From the NCBI RefSeq assembly GCF_025996515.1, contig NZ_BLRH01000060.1, positions 930,001 to 994,000 of the forward strand: DNA of 64,000 nucleotides, given 5' to 3'. Of the stretch, positions 33,780 through 43,345 are shown in pieces. Under the pieces are notes generated by a model. That model saw nothing but the letters and a program-made list of their open reading frames with translations. It ran no database searches and was not told the DNA's origin. Numbering within the stretch: the stretch's first letter is position 1; each line of letters begins with the position of its first letter. Made by a program: the position numbers and the translations under genes. This DNA comes from Rhizohabitans arisaemae (GTDB lineage Bacteria > Actinomycetota > Actinomycetes > Streptosporangiales > Streptosporangiaceae).

Positions 33780-35246
33780 TTAGGGGGTGGGAACTTCCCG
33801 GGGCTCGGCCGGCTCGGCTCCCACAGTCTTGAGTTCGCGGATGGTTGCTTTGACCCGGCGGGCTTGTACGGCGAGGGCGGCCAGCAGGACTACCCCGACG
33901 ACGGCCAAGGCCGCAATGTCGAGGGGGATCCAGGCTTGGGCGAGGTAGCCGACGGCGCCGACGGGGACGGCGGCCAGGGCGGGGCTCGCGATCTGCCGGG
34001 CGAGGCCGCCGATGGGGATGCCGCAGCGGCGCAGTTCCCACAGGTACCAGGGGAGGACGACGAGAAGGGCTACAGCCAGCTGGGCGGCCGCCGCTCCGGC
34101 GATTCCGGCGAGGGTCGCGCCGGCGTACACGGCGGGGAGCAGGGCGATGAGCCAGACGACTTGGACGGCGAACACGATCCGGGTGCTGCCGAGGACGACG
34201 AAGTAGTCGTAGACCAGCTGGAACATGACCCGGACGGCGGCGAACAGCCCGAGCCAGACGAGGGCGTCGGCGGCGGGCGCCCAGGCGGCTCCGTAGAGGA
34301 ACCGGACGAGGGGTTCGGCGGCCCCGGTAAGGACGAGGCAGATGGGGAGGGTCACCGCGGCGAGGAGTCCGGTCGAGGCGGTGAAGGACCGCCGCATGGC
34401 GGGGGGGTCGTGCTGGAGCCGGGCGAACGCGGCGGGCGCCACCTGCCGTACGGGCTGGGAGAGGATGTTCACCGGCCAGCTGGAGAGGTTGAAGGCGTAC
34501 AGGTAGAAGCCGAGGGCGACACTGCCGAGGGCGCCGCCGACGATGAGCTGGTCGAGGTAGGTGACGGCGAACACCACGATGCTGGATCCGGCGAGCGGCA
34601 GCCCGAAGCCGAGGAGCCGCCGGGCGACGGCGCGGTCGAAGCCGAACCGCAGCCCGCGCGGGACGAAGGCGACGAACAGGACGCCGGACGCGAACGCTCC
34701 GGCCAGCCGCCCGATGGCCAGGCTCATCGCACCCATCCCGGCGAGCGCGAGCACGATGGAGAGCACCGACCCGGTCCAGGTGCCCACCTGGTCGACGACC
34801 ATCCGGCGCCCGGCTTGGAATTCCCGCTGCATCAACGCGGCAGGCGTGGCCAGCAGCCCGCTGATCAAAATGTTGACGGCGAGCAGCCGAATGACCTCGG
34901 TGGCCTGCGGGGCGCCCATGGCCGCGGTGTACACCGGCGCCCCGGCCAGGACGAGAAGAAACAGCACCGTGCCGGTGACCACCGAGATGGTGGTCACCGT
35001 GGGCGCTATCTCCCGGGGGTCGCCGGGCCAGCGGACGATCGCCAGGCTCACCCCGAGTTCGCTGAAGCTGAGGACCGCGAAGAGCGCCAGCAGGGCTACC
35101 GCGAAGGTGCCGAACTCCTGGGGTCCGAGGATGCGGGCGAGGACGATCCCGATGGCGAACGTCCCCAGGCGGGAGGCGATCGTGTTGATCAGGCTCCAGC
35201 TGAGCGCCCGCCCGGCCCGCGCGGCGACCGAGTCCGGTGCCGTCAT
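33780..35246 (-). CDS. Wzx-like lipopolysaccharide/oligosaccharide flippase (second)
   Basis: 488 aa, normal length for the family, with 12-14 TM helices. Starts AGRALSWSLINTIASRLGTFAIGIVLARILGPQEFGTFAVALLALFA, the classic N-terminus of Wzx/PST flippases, and contains DQLIVGGALGSVALGFYLYAFNLSSWPVNILSQPVRQVAPAAFARLQ in family-typical order. Unlike the first flippase it has no linker insert. ATG 35246 overlaps the upstream GT4 stop (ATGA). It would move a second type of lipid-linked repeat unit, or the same unit redundantly. Confidence 0.88.
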   Translation of the reverse strand: MTAPDSVAARAGRALSWSLINTIASRLGTFAIGIVLARILGPQEFGTFAVALLALFAVLSFSELGVSLAIVRWPGDPREIAPTVTTISVVTGTVLFLLVLAGAPVYTAAMGAPQATEVIRLLAVNILISGLLATPAALMQREFQAGRRMVVDQVGTWTGSVLSIVLALAGMGAMSLAIGRLAGAFASGVLFVAFVPRGLRFGFDRAVARRLLGFGLPLAGSSIVVFAVTYLDQLIVGGALGSVALGFYLYAFNLSSWPVNILSQPVRQVAPAAFARLQHDPPAMRRSFTASTGLLAAVTLPICLVLTGAAEPLVRFLYGAAWAPAADALVWLGLFAAVRVMFQLVYDYFVVLGSTRIVFAVQVVWLIALLPAVYAGATLAGIAGAAAAQLAVALLVVLPWYLWELRRCGIPIGGLARQIASPALAAVPVGAVGYLAQAWIPLDIAALAVVGVVLLAALAVQARRVKATIRELKTVGAEPAEPREVPTP

Positions 35247-36475
35247 CGGGAGAGGACCCGGCGGACCAGCGGCCGGAGCCGGGTGCGCAGGACGTTTCCG
35301 GCGAGGTCGGCGGCGGTGCGGTGCAGGGCGGTGCGGACCGCGGCCCGGACGCGGAAGGCGGTGCCGTGCCGCTTCGCCAGCGCCTCGCCGTACAGTCGCT
35401 CCAAGGTGTCGGTCGCGACGTCAAGGCTGTACCGCTCCAGGACGACCCGCCGGGAGAGGGCGCCGAGGCGGGTCCGGCGGTCGGAGTCACCGGCGAGTTC
35501 GGCCAGCTGGGCGGCGATCGGGTCGGGGTGTCCGTCGCCCACGCCGAAGAACCCGGCTTCGAAGAAGTGGGCGCAGCTGCTCTCGTCGAACGGCCGGGAG
35601 AACCCTTTCACCCCGAGGACGACGAGGGGTTTGCCGAACGCCATCGCGCGGAGCGCCGATCCGCCCATCCCGAGGGCGATGTCGGCGGCGGCGTAGGCGG
35701 GCCGCGGGTCGGCGAGGGCTCCGGTCATGGTGATCGCCTCCCGCCCGAGCGCGGTGTTGACCTCGGCGGCCCGGCGCGCCAGCGAGTCGACGGAGGGGCC
35801 GGTGCCGACGACCACGAACCGGAGCCGGGGGTCGCCGAGCTCCTTGATCGCGCCCATCGCGCCGGCGATGCCTTCCTCTTTCATGTCGGGTTCCAGGCGG
35901 GAGACGACCACGACGGCGAGTTCGTCGTCGGCTATCCCGTACGCGCGGCGGAAGGCGAGCCCGTCGACGGCGACGGGGTCGTCGGAGTCGGTGTCGACCG
36001 GTGGCTCGATGAGGACGGCGCGCTGGCCGACGGCGCGGGCGCCGTGCACCAGGTCCCGGGTCCCGGCCACGAGGGTGGCGTGCCCGGGCAGCCAGGTGGG
36101 CACGGCCATGGCGTAGACGGTCCCGGCGAGCTCGGCGCCGAGCCGCAGGTGGGGGCCGTAGAAGGCGTCCAGGATGAGGGGGTACTCGTAGGCGTGGACG
36201 AGGTCGATGCGGGCGGTCCGCGCGAGTTCGGTCATCGCCGCGGCCACGGAGGGGCGGTAGAGCGCTCCCCGTGCGGGCCGTTCCCGGGGGTGCCGGGCGA
36301 GGGTCAGGGGGAGGCCGCGGGCCCGTACCAGATCCGCCACGGGACCGGGGGTGTCGGTGTGGGTGGCGAACACCTCCACGTGGTGTCCGCGGTCTCGGAT
36401 CTTGGTGGCGAGGTCGAGCGCGTTGAGCTGACTGCCTCCGAGCTCCAGGTGGTGGAGCCCGACGAGCACACGCAT
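35243..36475 (-). CDS. GT4-like glycosyltransferase
   Basis: 410 aa, GT-B fold. MRVLVGLHHLELGGSQLNALDLA is a standard GT4 N-terminus (GG motif). The C-terminal donor domain has VVVSRLEPDMKEEGIAGAMGAI, LRFVVVGTGPSVDSL and the weakly conserved AYAAADIALGMGGSALRAMAFGKPLVV, where the usual E-x7-E is replaced (G..A...), so donor binding may differ. The extended C-terminus is basic and amphipathic (RVRAAVRTALHRTAADLAG), probably membrane-associated. It overlaps both neighbours, in an operon with a second GT4 and the flippase. Confidence 0.82.
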   Translation of the reverse strand: MRVLVGLHHLELGGSQLNALDLATKIRDRGHHVEVFATHTDTPGPVADLVRARGLPLTLARHPRERPARGALYRPSVAAAMTELARTARIDLVHAYEYPLILDAFYGPHLRLGAELAGTVYAMAVPTWLPGHATLVAGTRDLVHGARAVGQRAVLIEPPVDTDSDDPVAVDGLAFRRAYGIADDELAVVVVSRLEPDMKEEGIAGAMGAIKELGDPRLRFVVVGTGPSVDSLARRAAEVNTALGREAITMTGALADPRPAYAAADIALGMGGSALRAMAFGKPLVVLGVKGFSRPFDESSCAHFFEAGFFGVGDGHPDPIAAQLAELAGDSDRRTRLGALSRRVVLERYSLDVATDTLERLYGEALAKRHGTAFRVRAAVRTALHRTAADLAGNVLRTRLRPLVRRVLSR

Positions 36476-37530
36476 CAGGGTGTCCTTCCGAGCCCGGGGG
36501 TGATGTCCAGGGAACCGTAGAAGTTCAGCAGTTCCGCACGCTGCCGGGAGACCGGGTAGGTGCGGCGGATGTGTTCGGCGGCGTCCCGACCGGCTTTCCT
36601 GATCGAATCGGGCTCCTTCTCATATTGTTCCAGGACACTCGCCGCAGCTGTGGCGAAAGCCAGCACATCCCCGTCCTCCACCGCTACGGAGAACTCGGCC
36701 AGGAAGAACTCCTTCCCGGCGAACCCGGTGAATCCGACGACGCAGCACCCGGAGACCATCGCCTCGGCGGGGGGCAGGCCGAAGCCTTCCTGCTTGCCGA
36801 AGGCGAAAAAGATCGGACTGGACCGCAGGATCCGGGCGGTCTCGCTCTCGGAGGAGCCGGCGATCGGCACGAGTTCCCAGCCTTCGAGGCTGCCGTGCGC
36901 GCGGAGCAGCCCCAGGACCTGCGCGGCGTCATCGGGCCGCTTGCGCGGCATGTACGCGATCCGCTTGGGGGGCGGCTGCCCGCTCGGGTGGAAGACCTCG
37001 GTGTCGATGCCGTTCACCACCACGGTCACCGGCAGCTCGGGGAAGGCGAACCTCAGGTACTTCGCGCTGTCCTCGGAGACGGTGAGCACCGCCTCCAGGT
37101 TCGGCAGGCCGCGGTACGGCGGCGCGGCCCCCTCGTCGAGTCCGTCGAAGGTGAGGTAGGCGTTCTGGTTGAACACCACCATCCGCGGGGCCTGCGGCAA
37201 AAGGCCGAGCGACGGCCCGTAGATCTCGGGGACCACGAGCACGTCGCTCTCGGAGAGGGTGACCGAGGGGGCGCCGACCACCCGGGTGGAGTGGTCGAAC
37301 CATCGGCAGCTGAAGCCTGTCCGGTGATGCAGCACCGCCGCGTCGACCCCCGCCTCGTTGAGGAGGTCGACGTGGCGGTAGATCATCCGGATTCCGCCGC
37401 TCGGCACCGGATAGTCGGGACAGAGGTAGTAGACGGTGGTACCGCCACCCCGCCCCGTCTTGAGGGCGGGGGGGCGGCGGTAACGCCGGGCACGCAGATC
37501 GAGTGCCCGGCGAACCAGTTTGTTGATCAT
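36475..37530 (-). CDS. GT4-like glycosyltransferase
   Basis: 351 aa. GT-B fold: TVYYLCPDYPVPSGGIRMIYRHVDLL (N-domain Gly loop), TVSEDSAKYLRFAFPELPVTVVVNGIDTEVFHP (linker), KRIAYMPRKRPDDAAQVLGLL and FFAFGKQEGFGLPPAEAMVSGCCVVGF, which includes the E-x7-E donor-binding motif intact. The start overlaps the stop of the large secreted protein upstream by four bases. It supplies one sugar of the polymer handled by the adjacent flippase; specificity unknown. Confidence 0.85.
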   Translation of the reverse strand: MINKLVRRALDLRARRYRRPPALKTGRGGGTTVYYLCPDYPVPSGGIRMIYRHVDLLNEAGVDAAVLHHRTGFSCRWFDHSTRVVGAPSVTLSESDVLVVPEIYGPSLGLLPQAPRMVVFNQNAYLTFDGLDEGAAPPYRGLPNLEAVLTVSEDSAKYLRFAFPELPVTVVVNGIDTEVFHPSGQPPPKRIAYMPRKRPDDAAQVLGLLRAHGSLEGWELVPIAGSSESETARILRSSPIFFAFGKQEGFGLPPAEAMVSGCCVVGFTGFAGKEFFLAEFSVAVEDGDVLAFATAAASVLEQYEKEPDSIRKAGRDAAEHIRRTYPVSRQRAELLNFYGSLDITPGLGRTP

Positions 37531-40500
37531 GGGGCGGTATCGCTGAACACGACGTCGACCCAGTAGTTGGCGTTGCTGGCGTTGGTCGGGAAGGCGTTCG
37601 CCCCGTAGCGGTAGACGCTGTTGGGGCCGTCCTCACCGGAGGCCAGCGCGCGCAGCGGCGGCGAGTCCACCCCGCCGTTGTTGAACACGTTCGGCGTGTG
37701 GCTGTACTTCCCGACCGGCGCCCGGTAGGAGGCGACGTAGGTGGTCCCGGCGGTGACCTGGACCGGTGTCGTGAAGTTCACCTGCTGCCAGCCGGCGGTG
37801 GACTCGTTGGCGAACGTCGCCTCGGCGAGCTTGGTGCCGTCCGCCGCCCACAGGGTGCCGACGTGGGTGCCGGTGTTCTGCGGTCCCTTGTAGAACCGGA
37901 TCCCGGTGATCCAGCCGTTCTGCGTCGACCGGAACTTCACGCCCAGGACGACGCCTGCGGGGTCGGAGTCGGTCCGTACGGCGGGACGCGCGGTGTCCGG
38001 CCAGATCGAGCACGGACAGCCGGCCACCGGGTCCTTCGCGGTCTTGAAGGACCAGCCGATCGGGCTCATCACGTTCCCGCTCGGGTCGGCGGCACCCGAG
38101 ACGTTCGCCGTGTACGTGGTGTTCGCGGCGAGCGTCGCGTCCGGGTTGAACGTCGCCGTCCGGGTGGCCGCGTCGTAGGAGACCGCGCCCGCCACGGCGC
38201 CGCCGGGACCGGTCAGCGTGAACTGCAGGGTGGCCGGTGCGATCGCCTCGTTGAACACGGCGGTGACGTTCGCGGCGGCCGGCACGCTGGTCTCGCCGTC
38301 GAGCGCGTCGGTCTCGTTCAGTTCGGGTGCCACCGCGTCGCCGGGGGAGGTCACCACGAAGATCGGATCGACCCAGTAGTTCCCGCCCTGGTAGGAGGAG
38401 GTGGGGATCCGCCACGGACCGTAGGAGAACACACCGGCCGAGGCCGGTGCGCTCACCGGGGAGTTGGTGGCCGCGGTGGTGAAGTACGACCCGGTGCTGG
38501 AGTAGCGGCCGTTCGGCGCGTGGTAGGAGGCGACGTAGGTCGTCCCCGGCACGACCGCGATCGGCGCCGAGAAGGCGAGCGTCTGCCAGCCGTTCGCCGT
38601 CTCGTTCTTGAACTTGCCCTTGGTGAGCAGGGTCCCGTTCGCCGTCCACAGCCCGCCGTAGTGCACCCCGGTGTTCTGCGGTCCCTTGTAGAACCGGACT
38701 CCGGTGATGTAGCCCGCCGTGTCCACGGTGAACTTCGTCCCCAGGTTCACCTCGGCGTTGTCCGCCGTGGTCACCGTGGCGGGCGCCGCCGCGCTGGAGA
38801 ACAGCGTGCACGGGCAGAGCGCGGTTCCGGAGGTCGTGAACGACCAGGACTTGTCGAGCATGGCGTTGCTCGCGGCGTCCACGGCCCCGATGACCTTGAT
38901 CGTGTGCCGGGTGGCCGCCGCGAGCGGGGCCGCCGGTGTGAACGTCAGGACCTGGCCGTTCATCGCGGCGGTCCCGGCGATCGGGCTGCCGCCCTGCGGG
39001 GTGACGGTGATCGTCGCCCCGGTCACCGGCTCGTCGAAGGTGGCGCGGACGACGGTCCCGGTCGCCACGTTCGTCTCCCCGGACTGACCCCAGACCGGGA
39101 TCCGCGGGTATGCGCTCTCCACCTGCGGCAAGGTGGTGTCCGCCGCGTAGTCGTAGACCACGTCGACGAAGTAGTTGGTGTTGGCGCTGGTGGTGGGGTA
39201 CGAGCTGGCGCCGTACTTGTAGACGCCGTTGCCGCCTTCACCGACGTGGGCCATGGCCCGCAGCGGTGTGTTGGTCACCCCGTTGGACATGGTGTTGTAC
39301 GCGGCCGAGTACCAGCCGACGGTCGTGTGGTACGAGGCGGTGTAGATCAGGTTCGCCTGCACCGGCACCGGGTTGGCGAACAGGACCTCCTGCCAGCCGG
39401 TGCTGGATTCGCCGGTGAACGTCGCCTGCGCGAGCTCCACGCCCGCGGACGACCAGAGCTTCCCGACGTGCGTGCCGGTGTTGTTGACCCCCTTATAGAA
39501 GCGGATGCCGTTGATGAAGCCATCCCGGGTCGCCTTGAACCGGACGCCGAGCTCGACGCCGCCTTGCTGCCGGGCCGTCGCGTCGTTGACCTGGACGGAG
39601 GCCGCGGGCGGGACGACGGAGTCGTTCCAGATGCCGCACGGGCAGACGGTGGGCGCCGGGGTCGGCTTGACCGTCTTGAAGGAGTACTCGTAGGGCGTCG
39701 TCATCGCGTTGTTCGACGCGTCCCTGGCACCGCCCACCGTGACCGTGTAGGTGGTGGTGTTCGCGAACTGGGCGGCCGGGGTGAAGGTGAGGATCCGGCT
39801 CGTCTGGTCGAGCGCGGCCGTGCCCGCCACCGTGTTGTTCGCGGCGTCCTTCACCGTGACCGTGGCCGAACCCGCGGCGATCGGCTCGTCGAAGGTGACC
39901 GCGGGCAGCGCGTTCAGCGCCACGCTCGACGCGTTCGGGTACGGCGAAGCCGCGGTGACCGCGGGTGCCCGTACGTCCGGCGGCTCGACGGTGTGGAAGA
40001 CCGGGTCGACCCAGTAGTTGGTTCCCTGGTAGGTCTGCTGCGGGAACCCGGCGCTGCCGCTCCGGAAGACGCCGTTGCCCGAGGCCTCGCCCATGCTGGG
40101 TGCGATCAGGGGCGGGCTCAGGATCGGGGCCTGCCGCAGCATGTCGGGCGTGTTGGCGTACCACCCGCTCTCGTTGAAGACGCTCACCACGTAGGTGGTG
40201 CCGGCGGTGATCGGAACCGCGGTGGGGAACGTGAGGGTCTGCCAGCCGGAGGCCGTCTCGTTCTCAAACGTGCCGGTGGCCAGGAGCGCGCCCTGCGCGG
40301 TCCACAGGGTCCCGGTGTGCCGGCCGGTGTTGCTCGGGCCCTTGTAGAACTGAACCCCGCCGATCCAGCCGTTGACCTGGGACTGGAACTTCACGCCCAC
40401 CTCGATGGGCGAGTTGTTGTTCACGTGGTTCTTGGGGGTGGCCGAGTCGCCGAAGAGGCCGCAGGGGCAGGCCACGTTGACGGCGCGTCCGGCTCCGGGA

Positions 40501-42470
40501 ACCTCCAGGTTGCCGGTGTCGTCCACCGCCCTGGTCTTGATCGTGACCGGGCCGTTGCCCACCACGGACCAGGTGTAGGACCAGTTCTCCCGGCCCTGAG
40601 CGATCCGCCAGGTGGTACCGCCGTCGGTGGACACCTCCACCGCGGCGACCCGCCCGGCCGGGCTGGTGCCGCCGGTGTCGGCGGCGGTCCCGGTGATGGT
40701 CGCCTGGGTCCCGCTGTCCAGGGTCGCGCCCGGAGCCGGGGAGGTGATCGTCGAGGTGGGCTTGACCGTGTCGTCGGAGGCGGTGGCGGGGACGAGGTCC
40801 CAGCCCGCGCCGGTCTGCAGGGTTCCCGGCTGCACGTTCATGTCGGCGAAGAGGTTGACTGTGGCCTGCCGCATCCGGCGGTCGACGGGCGGCTTCACCG
40901 CGGGGCGGTTGTTGTAGTTCCGTCCCCAGTCGTGGTTCTCGTCCAGGCCCCAGGACCACTGGACGGTACCCGCGCCGAAGACCAGGGCGCCGCTGGCCGC
41001 GCGGTAGGTGGTCAGGTGGTGGGTGGCCTCGGCGGCGGCGACCCGGAACCCGTAGTCCTGGATGACCTCGGGCGCCTGGTGGGTGGTGGTGGAGAGCCGG
41101 AAGGAACCGGCCGGGCGGAACCCGTTGTCGGGGTCCTCGTCCCACTCGTAGCCGAGCGTGCCGTCGGGCAGGGTCGCCTTCTGCCCGGCGGGCAGGGTGG
41201 CGATGTCGGTGTTGCGCCAGAACCGCATCTTGCCGTCGGCGGCGGGCACCTCGATGTCGGCGTTGCAGCAGTTCACGGTCCACAGCTGGCCGGTGAGCGA
41301 GTTCTCCGGCCGCCCGCCGTCGTGCGGGGGGCTGAAGCGCGGGTCACGCCAGGTGCCGGTCCACTCGTTGTGCGGGTCGATCTTGGCTGCGGCCCGGGTC
41401 TCCCGGTAGGTGACCAGGGTCCGGTGCGGGGTGTTCGTGCCGTCGTCGCTCGGCTCCCAGCGGGTCTTCCAGAAGACCTCGTTGCCGCTGAAGAAGGCGA
41501 GGTTCACCCCGGCGTCCCTGGCCGCCTCGACGTAGGCGCGCTGGTTCTTGGACCAGTACTCGTCGTGGCCTACCGAGAGGAACACCTTGTGGTTCAGGAG
41601 CAGGTTGCCGCGGATGTCGGTGTCGATGCCGGAGGTGTAGCTGATGTCGTACCCGTTCGCCTCCAGGAAGCGGATCATCGGATACTCGTTCGCGAAGAGG
41701 AAGTCACGTCCCCACGGGGTGCCGGTCCGGGTGGCGAAGGGCCGGTTGTAGCTCACCTTCACCGCGCGGTCGGGCGCCGCCTGGCTCGTCCCCTTGTAGA
41801 GGCTGTTGCCCCCCCAGTCGTTGTACGCCTGCCAGGTGGTGTCGGAGGTCTGGAAGAGCAGGTCGGAGGTGCTCGCGTCGTCCCGGACGATGAAGACGAC
41901 GTGTGCCTCGTCGTCCCCTTCGGGGTTGGCCGCGTCCTGCCGTACCAGACGTACGACGTAGACGCCGGAGACCGCGTCGGCGGGGACGGCCCAGCTCGCC
42001 GAGACCCCCCAGTTACCGCAGTCGATCAGCCCGGTCGCGGGTCGCTCCAGGCACGCGGGCTGGTTCTGGGGCAGCGTCGCGGACGGCGTCACCGTCGCCT
42101 GCTTGCGCGCCCCGAGCCCCCCGTAGTACCCGATCCGGTAGATGTCGAGCCGGTAGTCGGTCGACGGCGTCCGGACCTTGAACTCAACGGTCTCCCCGAC
42201 GTTCACGCTCATCCGGGTCGCGAAACCCTCGATGGTGTCGCCCCGGTTTTTGTCGATCTCCCATTCGGAAGGCGGGGAACCCGGTTTGGAGTTCTCACAG
42301 ACGACCTTGTTGCCGCCTGGATCGCACGGCGCGAGCCGTGCCTGTGCCTGTGGTGCTTGAACCGCTGGAGCCGTCGTCCGGACCTCCGCCGTCGAGGGCG
42401 AGGGAACCGTGACAGTCGCGCCGGCGAGCACCAGCGTGAAGACGGCGGCCAGCACACGTGGCGACCTCAT
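37527..42470 (-). CDS. Large secreted protein: DMF-ase-like domain, Ig-like and four DUF4082 modules
   Basis: 1647 aa. Signal peptide about 1-28 (MRSPRVLAAVFTLVLAGATV). Residues about 75-560 resemble the beta-subunit-like domain of N,N-dimethylformamidase (TDYRLDIYRIGYYGGLGARK; NRPFATRTGTPWGRDFLFANEYPMIRF; VFLSVGHDEYWSK; LAFFSGNEVFWK). About 575-660 is an Ig-like domain. Then come four DUF4082 domains starting near residues 668, 940, 1218 and 1485 (each PCxxWxD/PCxLFxx, then V.LG.KF, G.RFYKGP.NTG.H.G.LW), separated by three Ig-like (Big_5-type) domains. The module period is about 270 residues. ATG 42470 begins the signal peptide; the frame is open to 42521. It is probably a cell-surface or matrix protein that binds or modifies the polysaccharide. 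Confidence 0.8.
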   Translation of the reverse strand: MRSPRVLAAVFTLVLAGATVTVPSPSTAEVRTTAPAVQAPQAQARLAPCDPGGNKVVCENSKPGSPPSEWEIDKNRGDTIEGFATRMSVNVGETVEFKVRTPSTDYRLDIYRIGYYGGLGARKQATVTPSATLPQNQPACLERPATGLIDCGNWGVSASWAVPADAVSGVYVVRLVRQDAANPEGDDEAHVVFIVRDDASTSDLLFQTSDTTWQAYNDWGGNSLYKGTSQAAPDRAVKVSYNRPFATRTGTPWGRDFLFANEYPMIRFLEANGYDISYTSGIDTDIRGNLLLNHKVFLSVGHDEYWSKNQRAYVEAARDAGVNLAFFSGNEVFWKTRWEPSDDGTNTPHRTLVTYRETRAAAKIDPHNEWTGTWRDPRFSPPHDGGRPENSLTGQLWTVNCCNADIEVPAADGKMRFWRNTDIATLPAGQKATLPDGTLGYEWDEDPDNGFRPAGSFRLSTTTHQAPEVIQDYGFRVAAAEATHHLTTYRAASGALVFGAGTVQWSWGLDENHDWGRNYNNRPAVKPPVDRRMRQATVNLFADMNVQPGTLQTGAGWDLVPATASDDTVKPTSTITSPAPGATLDSGTQATITGTAADTGGTSPAGRVAAVEVSTDGGTTWRIAQGRENWSYTWSVVGNGPVTIKTRAVDDTGNLEVPGAGRAVNVACPCGLFGDSATPKNHVNNNSPIEVGVKFQSQVNGWIGGVQFYKGPSNTGRHTGTLWTAQGALLATGTFENETASGWQTLTFPTAVPITAGTTYVVSVFNESGWYANTPDMLRQAPILSPPLIAPSMGEASGNGVFRSGSAGFPQQTYQGTNYWVDPVFHTVEPPDVRAPAVTAASPYPNASSVALNALPAVTFDEPIAAGSATVTVKDAANNTVAGTAALDQTSRILTFTPAAQFANTTTYTVTVGGARDASNNAMTTPYEYSFKTVKPTPAPTVCPCGIWNDSVVPPAASVQVNDATARQQGGVELGVRFKATRDGFINGIRFYKGVNNTGTHVGKLWSSAGVELAQATFTGESSTGWQEVLFANPVPVQANLIYTASYHTTVGWYSAAYNTMSNGVTNTPLRAMAHVGEGGNGVYKYGASSYPTTSANTNYFVDVVYDYAADTTLPQVESAYPRIPVWGQSGETNVATGTVVRATFDEPVTGATITVTPQGGSPIAGTAAMNGQVLTFTPAAPLAAATRHTIKVIGAVDAASNAMLDKSWSFTTSGTALCPCTLFSSAAAPATVTTADNAEVNLGTKFTVDTAGYITGVRFYKGPQNTGVHYGGLWTANGTLLTKGKFKNETANGWQTLAFSAPIAVVPGTTYVASYHAPNGRYSSTGSYFTTAATNSPVSAPASAGVFSYGPWRIPTSSYQGGNYWVDPIFVVTSPGDAVAPELNETDALDGETSVPAAANVTAVFNEAIAPATLQFTLTGPGGAVAGAVSYDAATRTATFNPDATLAANTTYTANVSGAADPSGNVMSPIGWSFKTAKDPVAGCPCSIWPDTARPAVRTDSDPAGVVLGVKFRSTQNGWITGIRFYKGPQNTGTHVGTLWAADGTKLAEATFANESTAGWQQVNFTTPVQVTAGTTYVASYRAPVGKYSHTPNVFNNGGVDSPPLRALASGEDGPNSVYRYGANAFPTNASNANYWVDVVFSDTAP

Positions 42471-42615
42471 GAAAAAACCCACCCACCCACATGCATCGAC
42501 ACCGGGGTCGGCCCGCGTCACGCCCCGACATCAAGACAAGATTGATAAATACCTATACCTGACGCTAGTGATCCAGCGCAGGTTTACCTATGACCAGGTA
42601 ATTACTGAAATCTCA
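42471..42615. promoter_or_regulatory. AT-rich promoter region of the large DUF4082 gene
   Basis: Contains GACATCAA at 42527-42534 (TTGATGTC in the gene's orientation), also found upstream of the genes starting at 19258 and 45946, plus the AT-rich ATTGATAAATACCTATACC. The region also lies between the acetyltransferase stop and the large gene. Confidence 0.45.
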
Positions 42616-43218
42616 CTAATCCCGGTAGTTCACTGTGAGCACACCTTCGGACTCGGTGTGGAGCTCCCCGGTCTTCGGGCACCGCCAGACCCCCGCCGAC
42701 GTCTCCTCCAGCGGGACCCCCGCCCGGCCCACCCAGCCGATCCGCCGCGCCGGAACCCCCGCCACCAGCGCGAAGTCCGGTACGTCCCTGGTCACCACCG
42801 CCCCCGCGGCCACCAGCGCGTACCTGCCGACCGTCCGTCCCGCGACCACCACGGAGCGGGCCCCGAGGGAGGCGCCCCGCCGGACCACGACCCCGTCCGC
42901 CGACCAGTCGCCCGGACGTTTGAGACTCCCGTCCACATCGGCCGAACGCGGGTAGAGGTCGTTGGTGAGCACCACCGCGGGGCCGATGAACACCTCGTCC
43001 TCCAGCACCGCGGGCTCGTACACGAGCCCGTAGTTCTGGATCTTGACGTTGTCGCCGATCCGCACCCCCGGCCCCACATAGGCGCCACGCCCGACGATGC
43101 ATCCCGAGCCGAGCGTCGCGTCCTCGCGGATCTGGGCCAGATGCCAGATCACGGTCCCTTCGCCGATCTTCGCCGTGGGGTCCACGTCGGCGCCGGGGAG
43201 GACTCGTGGCTCGCTCAT
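42616..43218 (-). CDS. WlbB/WbpD-like hexapeptide sugar N-acetyltransferase
   Basis: 200 aa. A left-handed beta-helix built from hexapeptides: DVDPTAKIGEGTVIWHLAQIREDATLGSGCIVGRGAYVGPGVRIGDNVKIQNYGLVYEPAVLEDEVFIGPAVVLTNDLYPRS is the hallmark of WlbB/WbpD enzymes (described here as segments), with the catalytic His in IWHLAQI. The C-terminal VTRDVPDFALVAGVPARRIGW is followed by a short extension with CPKTGELH, perhaps a small metal-binding hairpin. Such enzymes acetylate the 3-amino group of UDP-amino-sugar uronates. With the WlbA-like oxidoreductase and DegT aminotransferases of the 20-27 kb operon it could complete an acetamido-sugar route. GAAAGGCGG precedes the start. Confidence 0.87.
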   Translation of the reverse strand: MSEPRVLPGADVDPTAKIGEGTVIWHLAQIREDATLGSGCIVGRGAYVGPGVRIGDNVKIQNYGLVYEPAVLEDEVFIGPAVVLTNDLYPRSADVDGSLKRPGDWSADGVVVRRGASLGARSVVVAGRTVGRYALVAAGAVVTRDVPDFALVAGVPARRIGWVGRAGVPLEETSAGVWRCPKTGELHTESEGVLTVNYRD

Positions 43219-43345
43219 GGATTGCCGCCTTTCGCAGCTTTCGCCGGGGTTTTTGTACGGTCAGAGTGACCATACTGCCCCGGAGGGCGACGCCGTTCCG
43301 GGAGCCCGACATACCGGGCACCCGAAACGGCGGGATGCTCAGATG

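Noticed and set aside
37698-42545. 1615-codon plus-strand open frame opposite the large DUF4082 protein
   Set aside because: Antisense shadow; the sequence is low-complexity Arg/Gly/Val and has no signal peptide or domain, while the minus strand has well-defined modules.
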